DNA of 26,356 nt, from positions 1-26,356 of the forward strand of contig DATKKX010000444.1 in NCBI GenBank assembly GCA_035542775.1. The letters are read 5' to 3'. Below the pieces are notes generated by a model that was not told where the DNA came from, did no database searches, and worked only from the letters and a program-made list of their open reading frames with translations. The translations under genes and the position numbers were made by a program. This DNA comes from DATKKX01 sp035542775. GTDB taxonomy: Bacteria; Planctomycetota; Phycisphaerae; UBA1845; UTPLA1. Positions within the stretch are counted from its first letter, which is position 1; the number at the start of each line of letters is the position of its first letter. This document shows, piece after piece, positions 6,959 to 14,695 of this stretch.

Positions 6959-8242
6959 ATGCACCGACACCCTGGATTCCCCAAAGCGTTCGTTGAACTA
7001 GGTCTTGAAGTGCCCGCCCTGCGCGCTGTCGCCACACTCGGCTTCAAGGAACCCTCCCCCATCCAGCGAGAGCTCATCCCCCTCATCCTCGCCGGCAAGG
7101 ACGTGATCGGGCAGGCCCGCACCGGCACCGGCAAGACCGCTGCCTTCGGCCTCCCCACTCTTCAGATGATCGACCCCACCGGCCGGACGCAATTGCTGGT
7201 TCTCGCCCCCACGCGAGAGCTCGCCGTGCAGGTCATTGGCGAGTTCCTTCGCCTGGCCCAATTCATGGAGGTCCGTTGCGTCCCAGTCTACGGTGGAACG
7301 CGAATGAGGCATCAGCTCGCGCAGCTTGGCCACCGCCCGCACGTCGTGGTCGGCACGCCCGGCCGGGTGATGGACGTGTTGAGCCGAAAGGCCCTCAGCC
7401 TGGAGGCCGTCCGCTTCGTCGTGCTCGACGAGGTGGACCGCATGCTGGACATCGGTTTCCGCGATGACATCCGCCGCATCCTCGGCCAGGTTACCCACCC
7501 TCATCAGACAATCTTCGTCTCCGCCACCATCGAGGACGAGATCAAGCGGCTGTCCCAGCAGTTCATGCGCTCCCCGGTCGAGGTGAACGTCTCCGGCGAC
7601 CAGCTCACCGTGAACGAGGTCTCGCAGTACTACTGCCCGGTGGATCCGCACGATAAGTTCCACCTGCTGATGCGGCTTCTGGAGCAGGAGCAGCCTTCGC
7701 TCGCCATCGTCTTCTGCAACACCAAGCATGCCGTGCGCAAGCTGGCCAAGCGGCTGCACGCCGCCGGCATCGACGCCAAAGAGATTCACGGTGATCTGAT
7801 CCAGGAACGGCGCGAGCGGATCATGACCCGGTTCCGCAAGCTACAGATTCCGGTGCTGGTCGCGACCGATCTGGCTGCCCGCGGCATCGACGTGCGGCAA
7901 ATCAGCCACATCGTCAACTACGACTTGCCGCAGGACGCCCAGGCCTATATCCATCGCATCGGCCGTACCGCCCGAATGGGGGCCACCGGTAAGGCCATCA
8001 CTTTTGTGAGCATGGAAGAGGGCGGCCAGCTCACCGAAGTCGAGAAGCTGATCAACAAGGAAGTGCAATTGCTCACGGTCGAGGGCTTTCGCCCCCGTCC
8101 GGCGGCTGCACCCGCCGGTGTGCTGGCCGCGTCCGCGGCAACCTCACCGACGACGGTCGCGGCCGAGTCGCAGCCTGCTCCAGCGATGCCGCGGACGCTC
8201 GGAGGCAAATTCCCCATCCGGCGCCGCGGCCGCCGGCACTGA
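6959..8242 (+). CDS. DEAD-box-family ATP-dependent RNA helicase (DEVD variant)
   Basis: A 427-residue cytoplasmic RNA helicase that would unwind short RNA duplexes in RNA decay, ribosome assembly or cold adaptation. RecA-like domain 1 shows an aromatic upstream of the Q motif (F11) and Q36, motif I ARTGTGKT (53-60), PTRELA (84-89), GG (112-113), TPGR (133-136), motif II DEVD (157-160) and SAT (188-190). Domain 2 shows motif IV-like VFCNT (251-255), motif V region VATDLAARGID (301-311) and motif VI HRIGRTAR (332-339). The order and spacing fit the RhlE-like group. Motif II has Val instead of Ala; the catalytic Asp and Glu remain. Residues about 375-427 are an Ala/Pro-rich tail ending in a basic cluster (RRRGRRH), probably an RNA-binding extension. 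The ribosome binding site before ATG 6959 is weak. Confidence 0.93.
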   Translation: MHRHPGFPKAFVELGLEVPALRAVATLGFKEPSPIQRELIPLILAGKDVIGQARTGTGKTAAFGLPTLQMIDPTGRTQLLVLAPTRELAVQVIGEFLRLAQFMEVRCVPVYGGTRMRHQLAQLGHRPHVVVGTPGRVMDVLSRKALSLEAVRFVVLDEVDRMLDIGFRDDIRRILGQVTHPHQTIFVSATIEDEIKRLSQQFMRSPVEVNVSGDQLTVNEVSQYYCPVDPHDKFHLLMRLLEQEQPSLAIVFCNTKHAVRKLAKRLHAAGIDAKEIHGDLIQERRERIMTRFRKLQIPVLVATDLAARGIDVRQISHIVNYDLPQDAQAYIHRIGRTARMGATGKAITFVSMEEGGQLTEVEKLINKEVQLLTVEGFRPRPAAAPAGVLAASAATSPTTVAAESQPAPAMPRTLGGKFPIRRRGRRH

Positions 8243-8254
8243 CCTGTGGTCACT

Positions 8255-8271
8255 CCAACCCCCTGGGTTGG
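8255..8271. terminator. Bidirectional hairpin between convergent helicase and ubiX genes
   Basis: CCAACCC (8255-8261) and GGGTTGG (8265-8271) form a perfect 7-bp stem with a 3-nt loop. It lies 12 nt after the helicase stop and in the 91-nt gap to the end of the convergent ubiX gene. No T-run follows on either strand, so its efficiency as an intrinsic terminator is uncertain. Confidence 0.45.
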
Positions 8272-8333
8272 TACGAGCAGGCGGACGTTTGCCGGTGTCT
8301 TGAGCCGAGAAAAGCGCCAGCGGCTTGATCTCG

Positions 8334-8945
8334 TCAGGTCGGCTTCCTCTTTCTTTGGAGTTTTCCCGGATCCCAACGCGTGTTCAGCGAATGCCCTACG
8401 CCCAGAAGGTCGCAGAGTTTTCCAACGACAAAATCGACCAAATAAGCGATGGTCGTGGGCCGCATGTAGAATCCGGGCGACGCCGGGCAGATCGTCCCGC
8501 CGGCTTGCGACACGCGGAGCATATTGCTGATGTCAATCTGCGAGACAGGCATCTCGCGCGTGAGCAGCACCAGCCGCCGCTTTTCCTTCAAATGCACCGC
8601 GGCGGTGCGAGAGATCAGATTTGAGGCCAGCCCGGCGGCCACTTCGGCCAAGGTGTTGCTGCTGCACGGGCAGATGACCATGCCGTCCGTCAGGAACGAG
8701 CCCGATGCCGGCGCCGCCCCCACATCCGTATAGGCATGACTTGTGATCGTCCGGGCCCGCACCTCGCCGACCAGCGCCTCAGGCGTTGGCGGAGTGATTC
8801 CCAACTCGTCGGCGATCAACTCCTGCCCGTGCGGCGAGATGATCAGATGCGTATCGACCTTCGCGTCCGCCAGGCATTCGAGCAGACGCTGGGCATAAGT
8901 CGCTCCACTGGCCCCCGTCACGGCAACGATGATCCGCGTGCCCAT
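8334..8945 (-). CDS. ubiX: UbiX-family flavin prenyltransferase
   Basis: A 203-residue enzyme that attaches a dimethylallyl group to reduced FMN. The product, prenyl-FMN, is the cofactor of UbiD decarboxylases. The family signature is clear: an N-terminal Rossmann-like strand with VTGASGA (9-15), the flavin-binding CPCSSNTLA (about 111-119), and REMP (about 149-152) in the C-terminal half. The length is normal for the family. The start is 3 nt after the stop of the upstream membrane protein gene, so the two are translationally linked. It is the last gene of the block that begins with ubiD, which is its expected functional partner. In organisms using the futalosine route the equivalent enzyme has been called MqnM; whether that applies here depends on mqn genes outside the window. 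Confidence 0.93.
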   Translation of the reverse strand: MGTRIIVAVTGASGATYAQRLLECLADAKVDTHLIISPHGQELIADELGITPPTPEALVGEVRARTITSHAYTDVGAAPASGSFLTDGMVICPCSSNTLAEVAAGLASNLISRTAAVHLKEKRRLVLLTREMPVSQIDISNMLRVSQAGGTICPASPGFYMRPTTIAYLVDFVVGKLCDLLGVGHSLNTRWDPGKLQRKRKPT

Positions 8946-8948
8946 GCC

Positions 8949-10838
8949 TCAGGCCCCCGGCGTTTCAGATGTCACTTCCAACATCGGCAGTGACGAAAGC
9001 CGTTCCTTCGCCTCCACGGCCCAGCAGCTTTCCGGGTAATTTTTCACCAACTGGTCAAAGGCCGTCTTGGCTTCGTCCAGGATGGAATCGTCCTGCCGGG
9101 CGTCGCCGAGGCAGAACAAGGCCTCGGCCGCACTGGGCCGGCCGGCCAGCGCCTGGGAGACCTGCTGGAAGCGCTGAATACGGCGGCTGATGGCCGGCTC
9201 CAGCATGGCCAGCCGGACTTCCACGTAACCCGCCGTCTCGGAGCCCGGGAAGCATCGGGCAATCCCCTCCAGGTTGGCCCGGTAGTGCGGGTCGCTGTCA
9301 TCAAGGGACAGAAGCAGTTGGGCCGGGTGCACCATCTCATCGGCGTCCCGCGCGAAGGGACCGAAGACCTCCTCAAAAGGCCGCGGCTTGTCTGGCCGGC
9401 ACGCGACCAGCATCTCTTTCAGCCGCTTGGCTTGTTTGACGATCACCGCCGGCTCGGTGCTGAGGTCGGTCGCCGCCGGGGGTTTGCGAAACACCGAGGC
9501 CGTTCGCTCGACGGCCGGACCGGATGCCGGCGTTGTCTGCGTGGTATCAAACCGGTCCAGGAGCCTTCCCAGCGAGTCGATCGCCTGGCCGACTTCGCCA
9601 TCACAGGCACGGAGAGTTCCCAGCTTGTATAACGCGACCGCGGTAACGCCCGCGCGGGGGAATTCTTTCTCCAGCGTCTCCCAAGTGCGCCGAGAGGCAT
9701 GGGAGGGAATGTCGCAGCGGTACTGCACCCGGAGGTGAGCCGACATGTCTGCCCGGTCAATGCGATGATCCTGGGCCTCTCCCTTGAGGAACAGCACATC
9801 CGGGATATGCTTGGACGTCGGGAATCGCTCGATGAATGCGTCGCAACGGTCCACCGCCCGAAGGCGATCGGCTTGCTCCTGTATCAGGGCCTCGGCGGTC
9901 TGCTCCTCCAGCATCGCCCGATAGATCTCGTCGTACGACTCGCCTCGAGTCTCACTCCATCGCCTCGTGGCTGCCCGGTGGGCCTCACTCTTCAGATCGA
10001 TCGGCTGAAACAGCATCGGACTCCCGGGGCCGATTTCCTGCTCGAGTACCCGGTATTCCAACTCATCCTGGCCGACATAGGTGTGGAATAGAAACACGGG
10101 TATGGCGAACAGCATGGCCAGCACCGCAGGAATCCCGCCTGGTCGATAGCCGACGAGCTTGGTGATCGCCAGCACTAAGGCACAAATCAGGCACGAGCCC
10201 AGCAAAGCCAATACCCATGGGGCGTACAACAGCGCGCGATGTTGAGCCAGACTGATCTGCGACCCGGCCGGTTCCCATGACGCGGATACGAAGTAGACGG
10301 CCACGGGCACCAGGCCCAGCAGCGCCGAGGCATAACGAAACGAGAATCGGAACGGCCTCAAGGCGGTCAACCCGCACCCGATCAACACCGTGATTCCCAG
10401 CCAGGGCATGCTCGCCAGAAACATGACCATTACGGCGAAGATCACCGACGAGGGAAATCTGTAAAGGATTGCCACCAGCAGGGGCATGGAGCACAGCGTG
10501 GCGAACAGCACCCCCATGATGACTCCGTGGATCGGGACGTCCTGCACACTGATCGGCGCCGACAGGAAGTTGTTCAAGGTCACCTGGTTGCCGCCCGTCG
10601 GTCGGAATGAGCGGGCCATCAGGTCCCAGTAGCCGTCGTCCTGCCAGGGCCCGTAGGCTCCGGTCCGCAGCCAGAAGGTGAAGCAGCACAAGCCGGCGAA
10701 CAGCACCGCCAGCAGCAGCAGCATCAGCACAGCCAGTCTCCGATGCCGCCGCGAAGTCCGCGACCAGACGTCCACGATCTGCGGCTCACTGCTCTGCGGG
10801 CCGGGTGTGCCTGTCGTTGGTGAGGTCAGTTCTTCCAT
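8949..10838 (-). CDS. Membrane protein with TPR-like extramembrane domain, unknown function
   Basis: A 629-residue protein not matched to a named family. A Pro/Ser/Thr-rich N-terminus (1-30) with RRHRR precedes TM1 (about 35-57). A loop with G-x-W-Q-D-D-G-Y-W-D follows, then about five more hydrophobic segments between 103 and 253. Residues 257-629 are soluble and helical. They contain repeats of the kind seen in YbgF/BamD-like TPR proteins, such as FPTSKHIPDVLFLKGEA (about 340-356) and the C-terminal AFDQLVKNYPES. The domain is split by a Pro/Thr/Ala linker near 440. The start overlaps the end of ubiE by 13 nt and the stop is 3 nt before ubiX, so expression is coupled to both quinone genes. 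A scaffold or membrane-organising role is possible but nothing in the sequence shows catalysis. Confidence 0.75.
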   Translation of the reverse strand: MEELTSPTTGTPGPQSSEPQIVDVWSRTSRRHRRLAVLMLLLLAVLFAGLCCFTFWLRTGAYGPWQDDGYWDLMARSFRPTGGNQVTLNNFLSAPISVQDVPIHGVIMGVLFATLCSMPLLVAILYRFPSSVIFAVMVMFLASMPWLGITVLIGCGLTALRPFRFSFRYASALLGLVPVAVYFVSASWEPAGSQISLAQHRALLYAPWVLALLGSCLICALVLAITKLVGYRPGGIPAVLAMLFAIPVFLFHTYVGQDELEYRVLEQEIGPGSPMLFQPIDLKSEAHRAATRRWSETRGESYDEIYRAMLEEQTAEALIQEQADRLRAVDRCDAFIERFPTSKHIPDVLFLKGEAQDHRIDRADMSAHLRVQYRCDIPSHASRRTWETLEKEFPRAGVTAVALYKLGTLRACDGEVGQAIDSLGRLLDRFDTTQTTPASGPAVERTASVFRKPPAATDLSTEPAVIVKQAKRLKEMLVACRPDKPRPFEEVFGPFARDADEMVHPAQLLLSLDDSDPHYRANLEGIARCFPGSETAGYVEVRLAMLEPAISRRIQRFQQVSQALAGRPSAAEALFCLGDARQDDSILDEAKTAFDQLVKNYPESCWAVEAKERLSSLPMLEVTSETPGA

Positions 10839-11575
10839 GCCACAAAAACCGTCACTATGCCGATCGTCAGCTCCCAGTGTTCCACCCGGGCGAAGCCGGC
10901 GGTCTGGAGCGATTCAATCAGGGCCTCGGCATTCGCAAAGGATGATACCGACTTGGGCAGATAACGGTAAGCCCCCGTTCGGTCCCGGCTGATCAAGGTG
11001 GCCAGCCACGGGAACACGTGGTGGAAATAGGACAGATACAGCCTGCCCAGGAACCGCGACCGCGGCACCGAAAACTCCAGGATGACCGCCCGACCACCGG
11101 GCGCGAGCAGCCGATGGATCTCACGAAACCCGGCCGGCATATCCTGGAAATTGCGCACGCCGAATGCGCAGCTTACCAGGCTGAAGGAGCCGTCCGCAAA
11201 AGGAAGGGCGACCGCGTCCGCCTGGCACCAGCGGATCGCCGCTCCATCTCTTCCGGCTGCGAGCCTCAGCATAGGCGTGGAAAAATCGCATCCGACCACG
11301 GTCTGCGGCCTGGCCTCCGCGAATGCTCGAGCGAAGTCTCCCGTGCCGCAGGCCAGGTCCAGCACGCGATCATCGGCGGCTGCCTTTGCCAGCCGTACCG
11401 CCCGCCGCCGCCAGCGCGTATCGCACCATGCGGAGAGGATATGGTTTACCCGCTCATAAGTTGGAGCAATTCCGTCGAACATGGCCCGCACCCGAACGGC
11501 TTTGTCCGGCTGGCCATGTGGGTCCGCGAGCTGTCGCTGGTCCCAGATCGTCCTGCCTGTGTGTTCGGAGGTCAT
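10826..11575 (-). CDS. ubiE: Demethylmenaquinone/ubiquinone C-methyltransferase, UbiE/MenG family
   Basis: A 249-residue SAM-dependent class I methyltransferase that adds the ring C-methyl group in menaquinone (or ubiquinone) synthesis. It shows MFDGIAPTYERVNHILS near the N-terminus (the UbiE-type lead-in), the SAM-binding DLACGTGDFA, CAFGVRNFQD, and LEFSVP before a C-terminal region with AYRYLP and a late hydrophobic strand. All are typical of UbiE/MenG. The frame is open to 11641, but ATG at 11575 begins the conserved MTSEHT..IWD region and is preferred. It lies 46 nt after the zinc-ribbon gene and overlaps the next membrane protein gene by 13 nt. Its SAM would come from MetK, encoded just beyond the start of this block. 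Given UbiD and UbiX partners, menaquinone is the likelier product in this lineage. Confidence 0.92.
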   Translation of the reverse strand: MTSEHTGRTIWDQRQLADPHGQPDKAVRVRAMFDGIAPTYERVNHILSAWCDTRWRRRAVRLAKAAADDRVLDLACGTGDFARAFAEARPQTVVGCDFSTPMLRLAAGRDGAAIRWCQADAVALPFADGSFSLVSCAFGVRNFQDMPAGFREIHRLLAPGGRAVILEFSVPRSRFLGRLYLSYFHHVFPWLATLISRDRTGAYRYLPKSVSSFANAEALIESLQTAGFARVEHWELTIGIVTVFVAWKN

Positions 11576-11621
11576 CAGACCTGCATTGTAGCCGGGCCGT
11601 CGGCATGACGCGCGGAGCGCG

Positions 11622-12206
11622 TTACAGCAGAGCCGCGACAAGGCCGAGCGCGGCGGCGAGAAGCCCGATCAGGAGCAGCACGACAGACCAGCGGCGTTGA
11701 TAGTACAGATTGACGACGGACACGAACGCGAGAAGAGGCACGATCACAATCCATACACCCCAGGTCTTGAGAGACGGGGCGAACTGCAGTGTTCCTGTAA
11801 ACAGATCTCGCTGGATGCACGGACAGCTCAGGCCGAACGCCAGCAAGGCAATGCCGAAGAGCAGGATCGCCCGGTCGGTTTGCATCCAGCGCCTGTATTC
11901 ACGCCCGTCCTCAGAAAGATCGAACCCATGTGATCGGGCATCAATCAAGGTGAACGGCTGGCCGCATTCCGGGCACCGCCGCGAGATCAGACCGGTGAGG
12001 TTGTAATCGCAGTTCGGGCATGCGTGGAGCGGGTCTTGGGGAACGGGCGGCTCCGGCGGGAATATCACCGGCCACGGTTCACGCTCGATCTTGATCGGCG
12101 CGATCGCCAGCGGCTCCAACTCGATCGGTCCTTCCGGCGGCTCGCACTCCATGCCGTGCTCCGCCTCGCCCTGTGGACTGGAATTCGGTTCCGCCATGAG
12201 CTGCAT
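11622..12206 (-). CDS. Zinc-ribbon membrane protein, second of two tandem paralogues
   Basis: A 194-residue protein with a Glu/Pro-rich N-terminus (1-60). A Cys4 zinc ribbon follows, with CPNC at 63-66 and CPEC at 78-81 separated by an 11-residue loop that includes NLTGL and SRR. Hydrophobic segments lie at about 112-131, 150-169 and 173-193, the last ending at the C-terminus. The zinc ribbon should be cytoplasmic and may bind protein or nucleic acid; no enzyme motif is present. The 11-residue-loop motif with NLTGL/SRR recurs in many planctomycete membrane proteins, to my knowledge without a known function. The gene is 7 nt after its paralogue and 46 nt before ubiE. ATG at 12197 is an alternative start; neither start has a strong ribosome binding site. 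Confidence 0.75.
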   Translation of the reverse strand: MQLMAEPNSSPQGEAEHGMECEPPEGPIELEPLAIAPIKIEREPWPVIFPPEPPVPQDPLHACPNCDYNLTGLISRRCPECGQPFTLIDARSHGFDLSEDGREYRRWMQTDRAILLFGIALLAFGLSCPCIQRDLFTGTLQFAPSLKTWGVWIVIVPLLAFVSVVNLYYQRRWSVVLLLIGLLAAALGLVAALL

Positions 12207-12213
12207 GCCTGTG

Positions 12214-12798
12214 CTAGGTCATCGCAATGAGTGCGCCGACGATGCAGGTGAGAATGCCAATGAGGAGCATAGTCGGCGTCCATCGCCATCCCTTGCGGGC
12301 GGCGACGATGGCGATGACCGCATCGACGGGGGCCATCAGAGTGATCACGATCATCATGCGGAAGAGCGTTTTCGCGAAGGGGGCGCACCAGGCCAACCAT
12401 CCGATCTCACGGGGCGACACGATGTCCATTATCGCAGGACTCAGAACGCCCAATACTGTCAGCGCGATCCCGATCAGAAACAGGGCGCCGCCCAGGGGTT
12501 CTCGAAGTGCAAGCCACGCCGGGGATTCTCTTTTCTCAGAGGGTCTTTCGCGCCGCGGGCGGTGTCCGGCCTTGGCCTTGTCGAGGGCATGCGCCCTCGC
12601 GGAGGTCAAAGTGAAAAAGCTGCCACATTCCGGGCAGCGGCGTGAGGTGAGCCCCGTCAAATCGTGATCGCACCGCGGACACAGGTGCGCCGGGCGAGCG
12701 GGGACCGGCGTTGTCACATCGCCTCGAGGTGCCGACGGCTTCGGCTGGACCGGTTCGCCCCGCTGATTGGCCTGTTCTTTGCCGCCCGACTTGCTCAT
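12214..12798 (-). CDS. Zinc-ribbon membrane protein, first of two tandem paralogues
   Basis: A 194-residue protein, the same length and layout as the following gene. A hydrophilic N-terminus is followed by a Cys4 ribbon (CPRC at 40-43, CPEC at 55-58) with the same 11-residue loop (DLTGL, then SRR), a very basic stretch (about 75-90), and hydrophobic segments at about 103-123, 145-167 and 173-193. The two proteins are alike in the ribbon and in the order of segments, but diverged elsewhere, so the duplication is old. The start overlaps the ubiD stop by 4 nt (ATGA), a sign of translational coupling. Function is unknown; its place between ubiD and ubiE suggests a role tied to membrane quinone synthesis or simply shared expression. 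Confidence 0.75.
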   Translation of the reverse strand: MSKSGGKEQANQRGEPVQPKPSAPRGDVTTPVPARPAHLCPRCDHDLTGLTSRRCPECGSFFTLTSARAHALDKAKAGHRPRRERPSEKRESPAWLALREPLGGALFLIGIALTVLGVLSPAIMDIVSPREIGWLAWCAPFAKTLFRMMIVITLMAPVDAVIAIVAARKGWRWTPTMLLIGILTCIVGALIAMT

Positions 12799-14417
12799 GA
12801 CAGGCCGTACTCTCGCCAGCGTTGGTCGACCAATCGCACCACGTCCTCGCTCATCTTCAGCATCGTCGGCCAGTCCCGGACAACACCTTCGCCCTTGAGC
12901 TTACGAGTGGCGTCGATGCACATCTTGCTGCCGGCCCCATAAAGCGGCGCGGCGTGGTCGAGGATGTCCATCGGTCCGTCAATGACGAACGTATCCCGCC
13001 TCGGATCGACGTTTGCTCCCACCGCGAACATCACGGCCTGCTCGTCGTGGACGTTCACGTCGTCGTCTACCACGATGATGAACTTGCTGAACATCATCTG
13101 TCCGGCGCCCCAGATGGCGCTGGCTACTTTTCGGGCCTGCAGCGGGTATTCCTTCCGGATCTTCACGAAACAGATATTGTGAAACGCGCCCCACTGTGGC
13201 AGGTGGTAGTCGACGAGATCGGGGACGATCATCTGCAAGAGCGGCAAGAAGACCCGCTCCGTCGCCTTCCCCAGGTAATAGTCCTCCATCGGAGGCGGGC
13301 CGACGATGGTCGTCGGGTAGATCGGGTTTTTTCGATGGGTGATCGCCGTGACACGCAGCTTGTGGCACAACTCGGGCAGGCTGTAGAAGCCGGTATGGTC
13401 TCCGAACGGTCCCTCGCGGGCGGTCTCCGTGGCGCTTACCCAGCCCTCGATGACGATTTCCGCGTCGGCAGGGACCTCCAGCGGCACAGTCCGGGCCTTG
13501 ACCACGGGGATGCCGCCGTCATTGAGAAAACCGGCGAAGAGCAACTCGCTGACGCCGGGTGGCAAGGGGCAAGTCGCCGCGTAGGGCAGAACGCTCTCGC
13601 CTCCCAGGATCAATGCCACGGGCATGTCGCGGCCCTCGGCGACGTGCCTCCGCAGGTGCCTGGCGCCGTCATGGTGAACGTGGCAATGGAAAAGGGCCGA
13701 CTGGGGCCCCGTCACCTGGATGCGATACATGCCCAGATTGGGCTCCGATCCGTCCGGTGCGGTGGTCAGAATGCTCGCCAGCGTAATGTATCGCCCTGGC
13801 AGGCCCTGCTCGGCAGGGGTCGCGGAGGAGGCCACGCTACCGGCCCCCTCGCTGTGGGCCGGCGGCCGGTCCTCCCTGTTGACGGGCTCGCCAACGATGA
13901 CATCCCGGTCCGCTCCTCCGTCGTGCGGCCAACATTTGATAATGGGAAATGCCAGCAGGTCCGCGTCCTTCGTGTGCACCACCTCCTGGCAAATGCCGTG
14001 CTTCACCGGCTTTGGTGCATATCCGGCGATTTTCACCAGTTCCGGCAGCATCTTCATCTTTTCCACGAGACTCGTCGGCGGCTGAGGCTGAATCAGCCGT
14101 TCGATTCGCGCTGCCAACTCCTCGAGTTTCTCGCAACCCAAGGCCATTTGCACGCGGGCATAGCTGCCATAGAGGTTGATTGCCAACGGAACATTGCTGC
14201 CTTGGACATTTTCGAACACAAGGGCGTGTCCGCCCCTTGCGCCATGGACCGGATCGGTGGCCGGCGCGCCGCCCAGACCCTCCGGACAGAGGGATTTGCT
14301 CACCCGATTGGTGATTTCCGATACTTCCAGATCAGGATTCACCTCAGCCCTGATCCGTTTGAGCTGGCCCCGGCTCTCCAGGGCGTGGACAAATGCCTGC
14401 AGATCTGAGAACGACAC
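12795..14417 (-). CDS. ubiD: UbiD-family prenyl-FMN-dependent decarboxylase
   Basis: A 540-residue enzyme that removes the aromatic carboxyl group from a polyprenylated quinone precursor, using prenyl-FMN made by UbiX. Family features include an N-terminal SFSDLQAFVHALESRGQL, NLYGSYARVQMALG near 110-125, the metal/cofactor region GRYITLASILTTA..G..NLGMYR with HCHVHHDGARH, and the catalytic segment EGPFGDHTGFYS. This last has Asp at the second acidic position, as in E. coli UbiD. It is about 40-50 residues longer than the usual 490; an Ala/Ser/Gly/Glu-rich insert just before GRYITL accounts for part of this. The start is GTG at 14417 with GGGAGGT 5 nt upstream. It is the first gene of the block ending in ubiX. 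In futalosine-pathway organisms the equivalent is MqnL. Other UbiD family members act on other aromatics, but the ubiE linkage argues for a quinone. Confidence 0.92.
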   Translation of the reverse strand: MSFSDLQAFVHALESRGQLKRIRAEVNPDLEVSEITNRVSKSLCPEGLGGAPATDPVHGARGGHALVFENVQGSNVPLAINLYGSYARVQMALGCEKLEELAARIERLIQPQPPTSLVEKMKMLPELVKIAGYAPKPVKHGICQEVVHTKDADLLAFPIIKCWPHDGGADRDVIVGEPVNREDRPPAHSEGAGSVASSATPAEQGLPGRYITLASILTTAPDGSEPNLGMYRIQVTGPQSALFHCHVHHDGARHLRRHVAEGRDMPVALILGGESVLPYAATCPLPPGVSELLFAGFLNDGGIPVVKARTVPLEVPADAEIVIEGWVSATETAREGPFGDHTGFYSLPELCHKLRVTAITHRKNPIYPTTIVGPPPMEDYYLGKATERVFLPLLQMIVPDLVDYHLPQWGAFHNICFVKIRKEYPLQARKVASAIWGAGQMMFSKFIIVVDDDVNVHDEQAVMFAVGANVDPRRDTFVIDGPMDILDHAAPLYGAGSKMCIDATRKLKGEGVVRDWPTMLKMSEDVVRLVDQRWREYGLS

Positions 14418-14599
14418 GCAGACCTCCCATGGGCTGGCACGACCTACCCGATCCTAGTTTATCCGATCACTCGGAGCTATGCGCTGAGAGAAATTCACAG
14501 GCCCGGCGGCGCCCGAAACGGTCCATCGCCAGGCTTCGCCGGCGCCGGCGAAATCGCGCAAAGCCGTGGCCGGGGCCCTCTTTTCCGCGTCCATGTTCC

Positions 14600-14628
14600 T
14601 TGCTCTCCGCTGCTCGCTGTTCTATCAT
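14600..14628 (+). promoter_or_regulatory. Candidate sigma70-type promoter of metK
   Basis: TTGCTC (14600-14605) and TATCAT (14623-14628) are separated by 17 nt. Transcription would begin near 14635, giving a leader of about 60 nt. The rest of the 278-nt gap between ubiD and metK holds no recognisable gene. No clear sigma70 promoter could be picked for ubiD in the opposite direction. Confidence 0.45.
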
Positions 14629-14644
14629 CCCGCGTTTTAGCGAT

Positions 14645-14668
14645 GGTTCGTGGGCGCATGCCGGAACC
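14645..14668 (+). promoter_or_regulatory. Hairpin in the metK leader
   Basis: GGTTC (14645-14649) pairs with GAACC (14664-14668), and inside it GGC (14653-14655) pairs with GCC (14660-14662) around GCAT. A purine-rich stretch and the ribosome binding site AAGGAG (14684-14689) follow within 16 nt. It does not match any SAM riboswitch class I can recall, so a regulatory role is only a possibility. Confidence 0.25.
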
Positions 14669-14695
14669 AAGGGGAGCAACAACAAGGAGTGACGC

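Noticed and set aside
12822..14408. A 528-codon open frame on the plus strand, antisense to ubiD
   Set aside because: It mirrors the ubiD gene almost end to end, its translation has no domain-like features, and UbiD motifs on the minus strand are clear.
14645..14695. A SAM riboswitch upstream of metK
   Set aside because: The leader has a hairpin, but I found none of the conserved words of SAM-I, SAM-II, SAM-III or SAH elements, so it is listed only as an unassigned hairpin.
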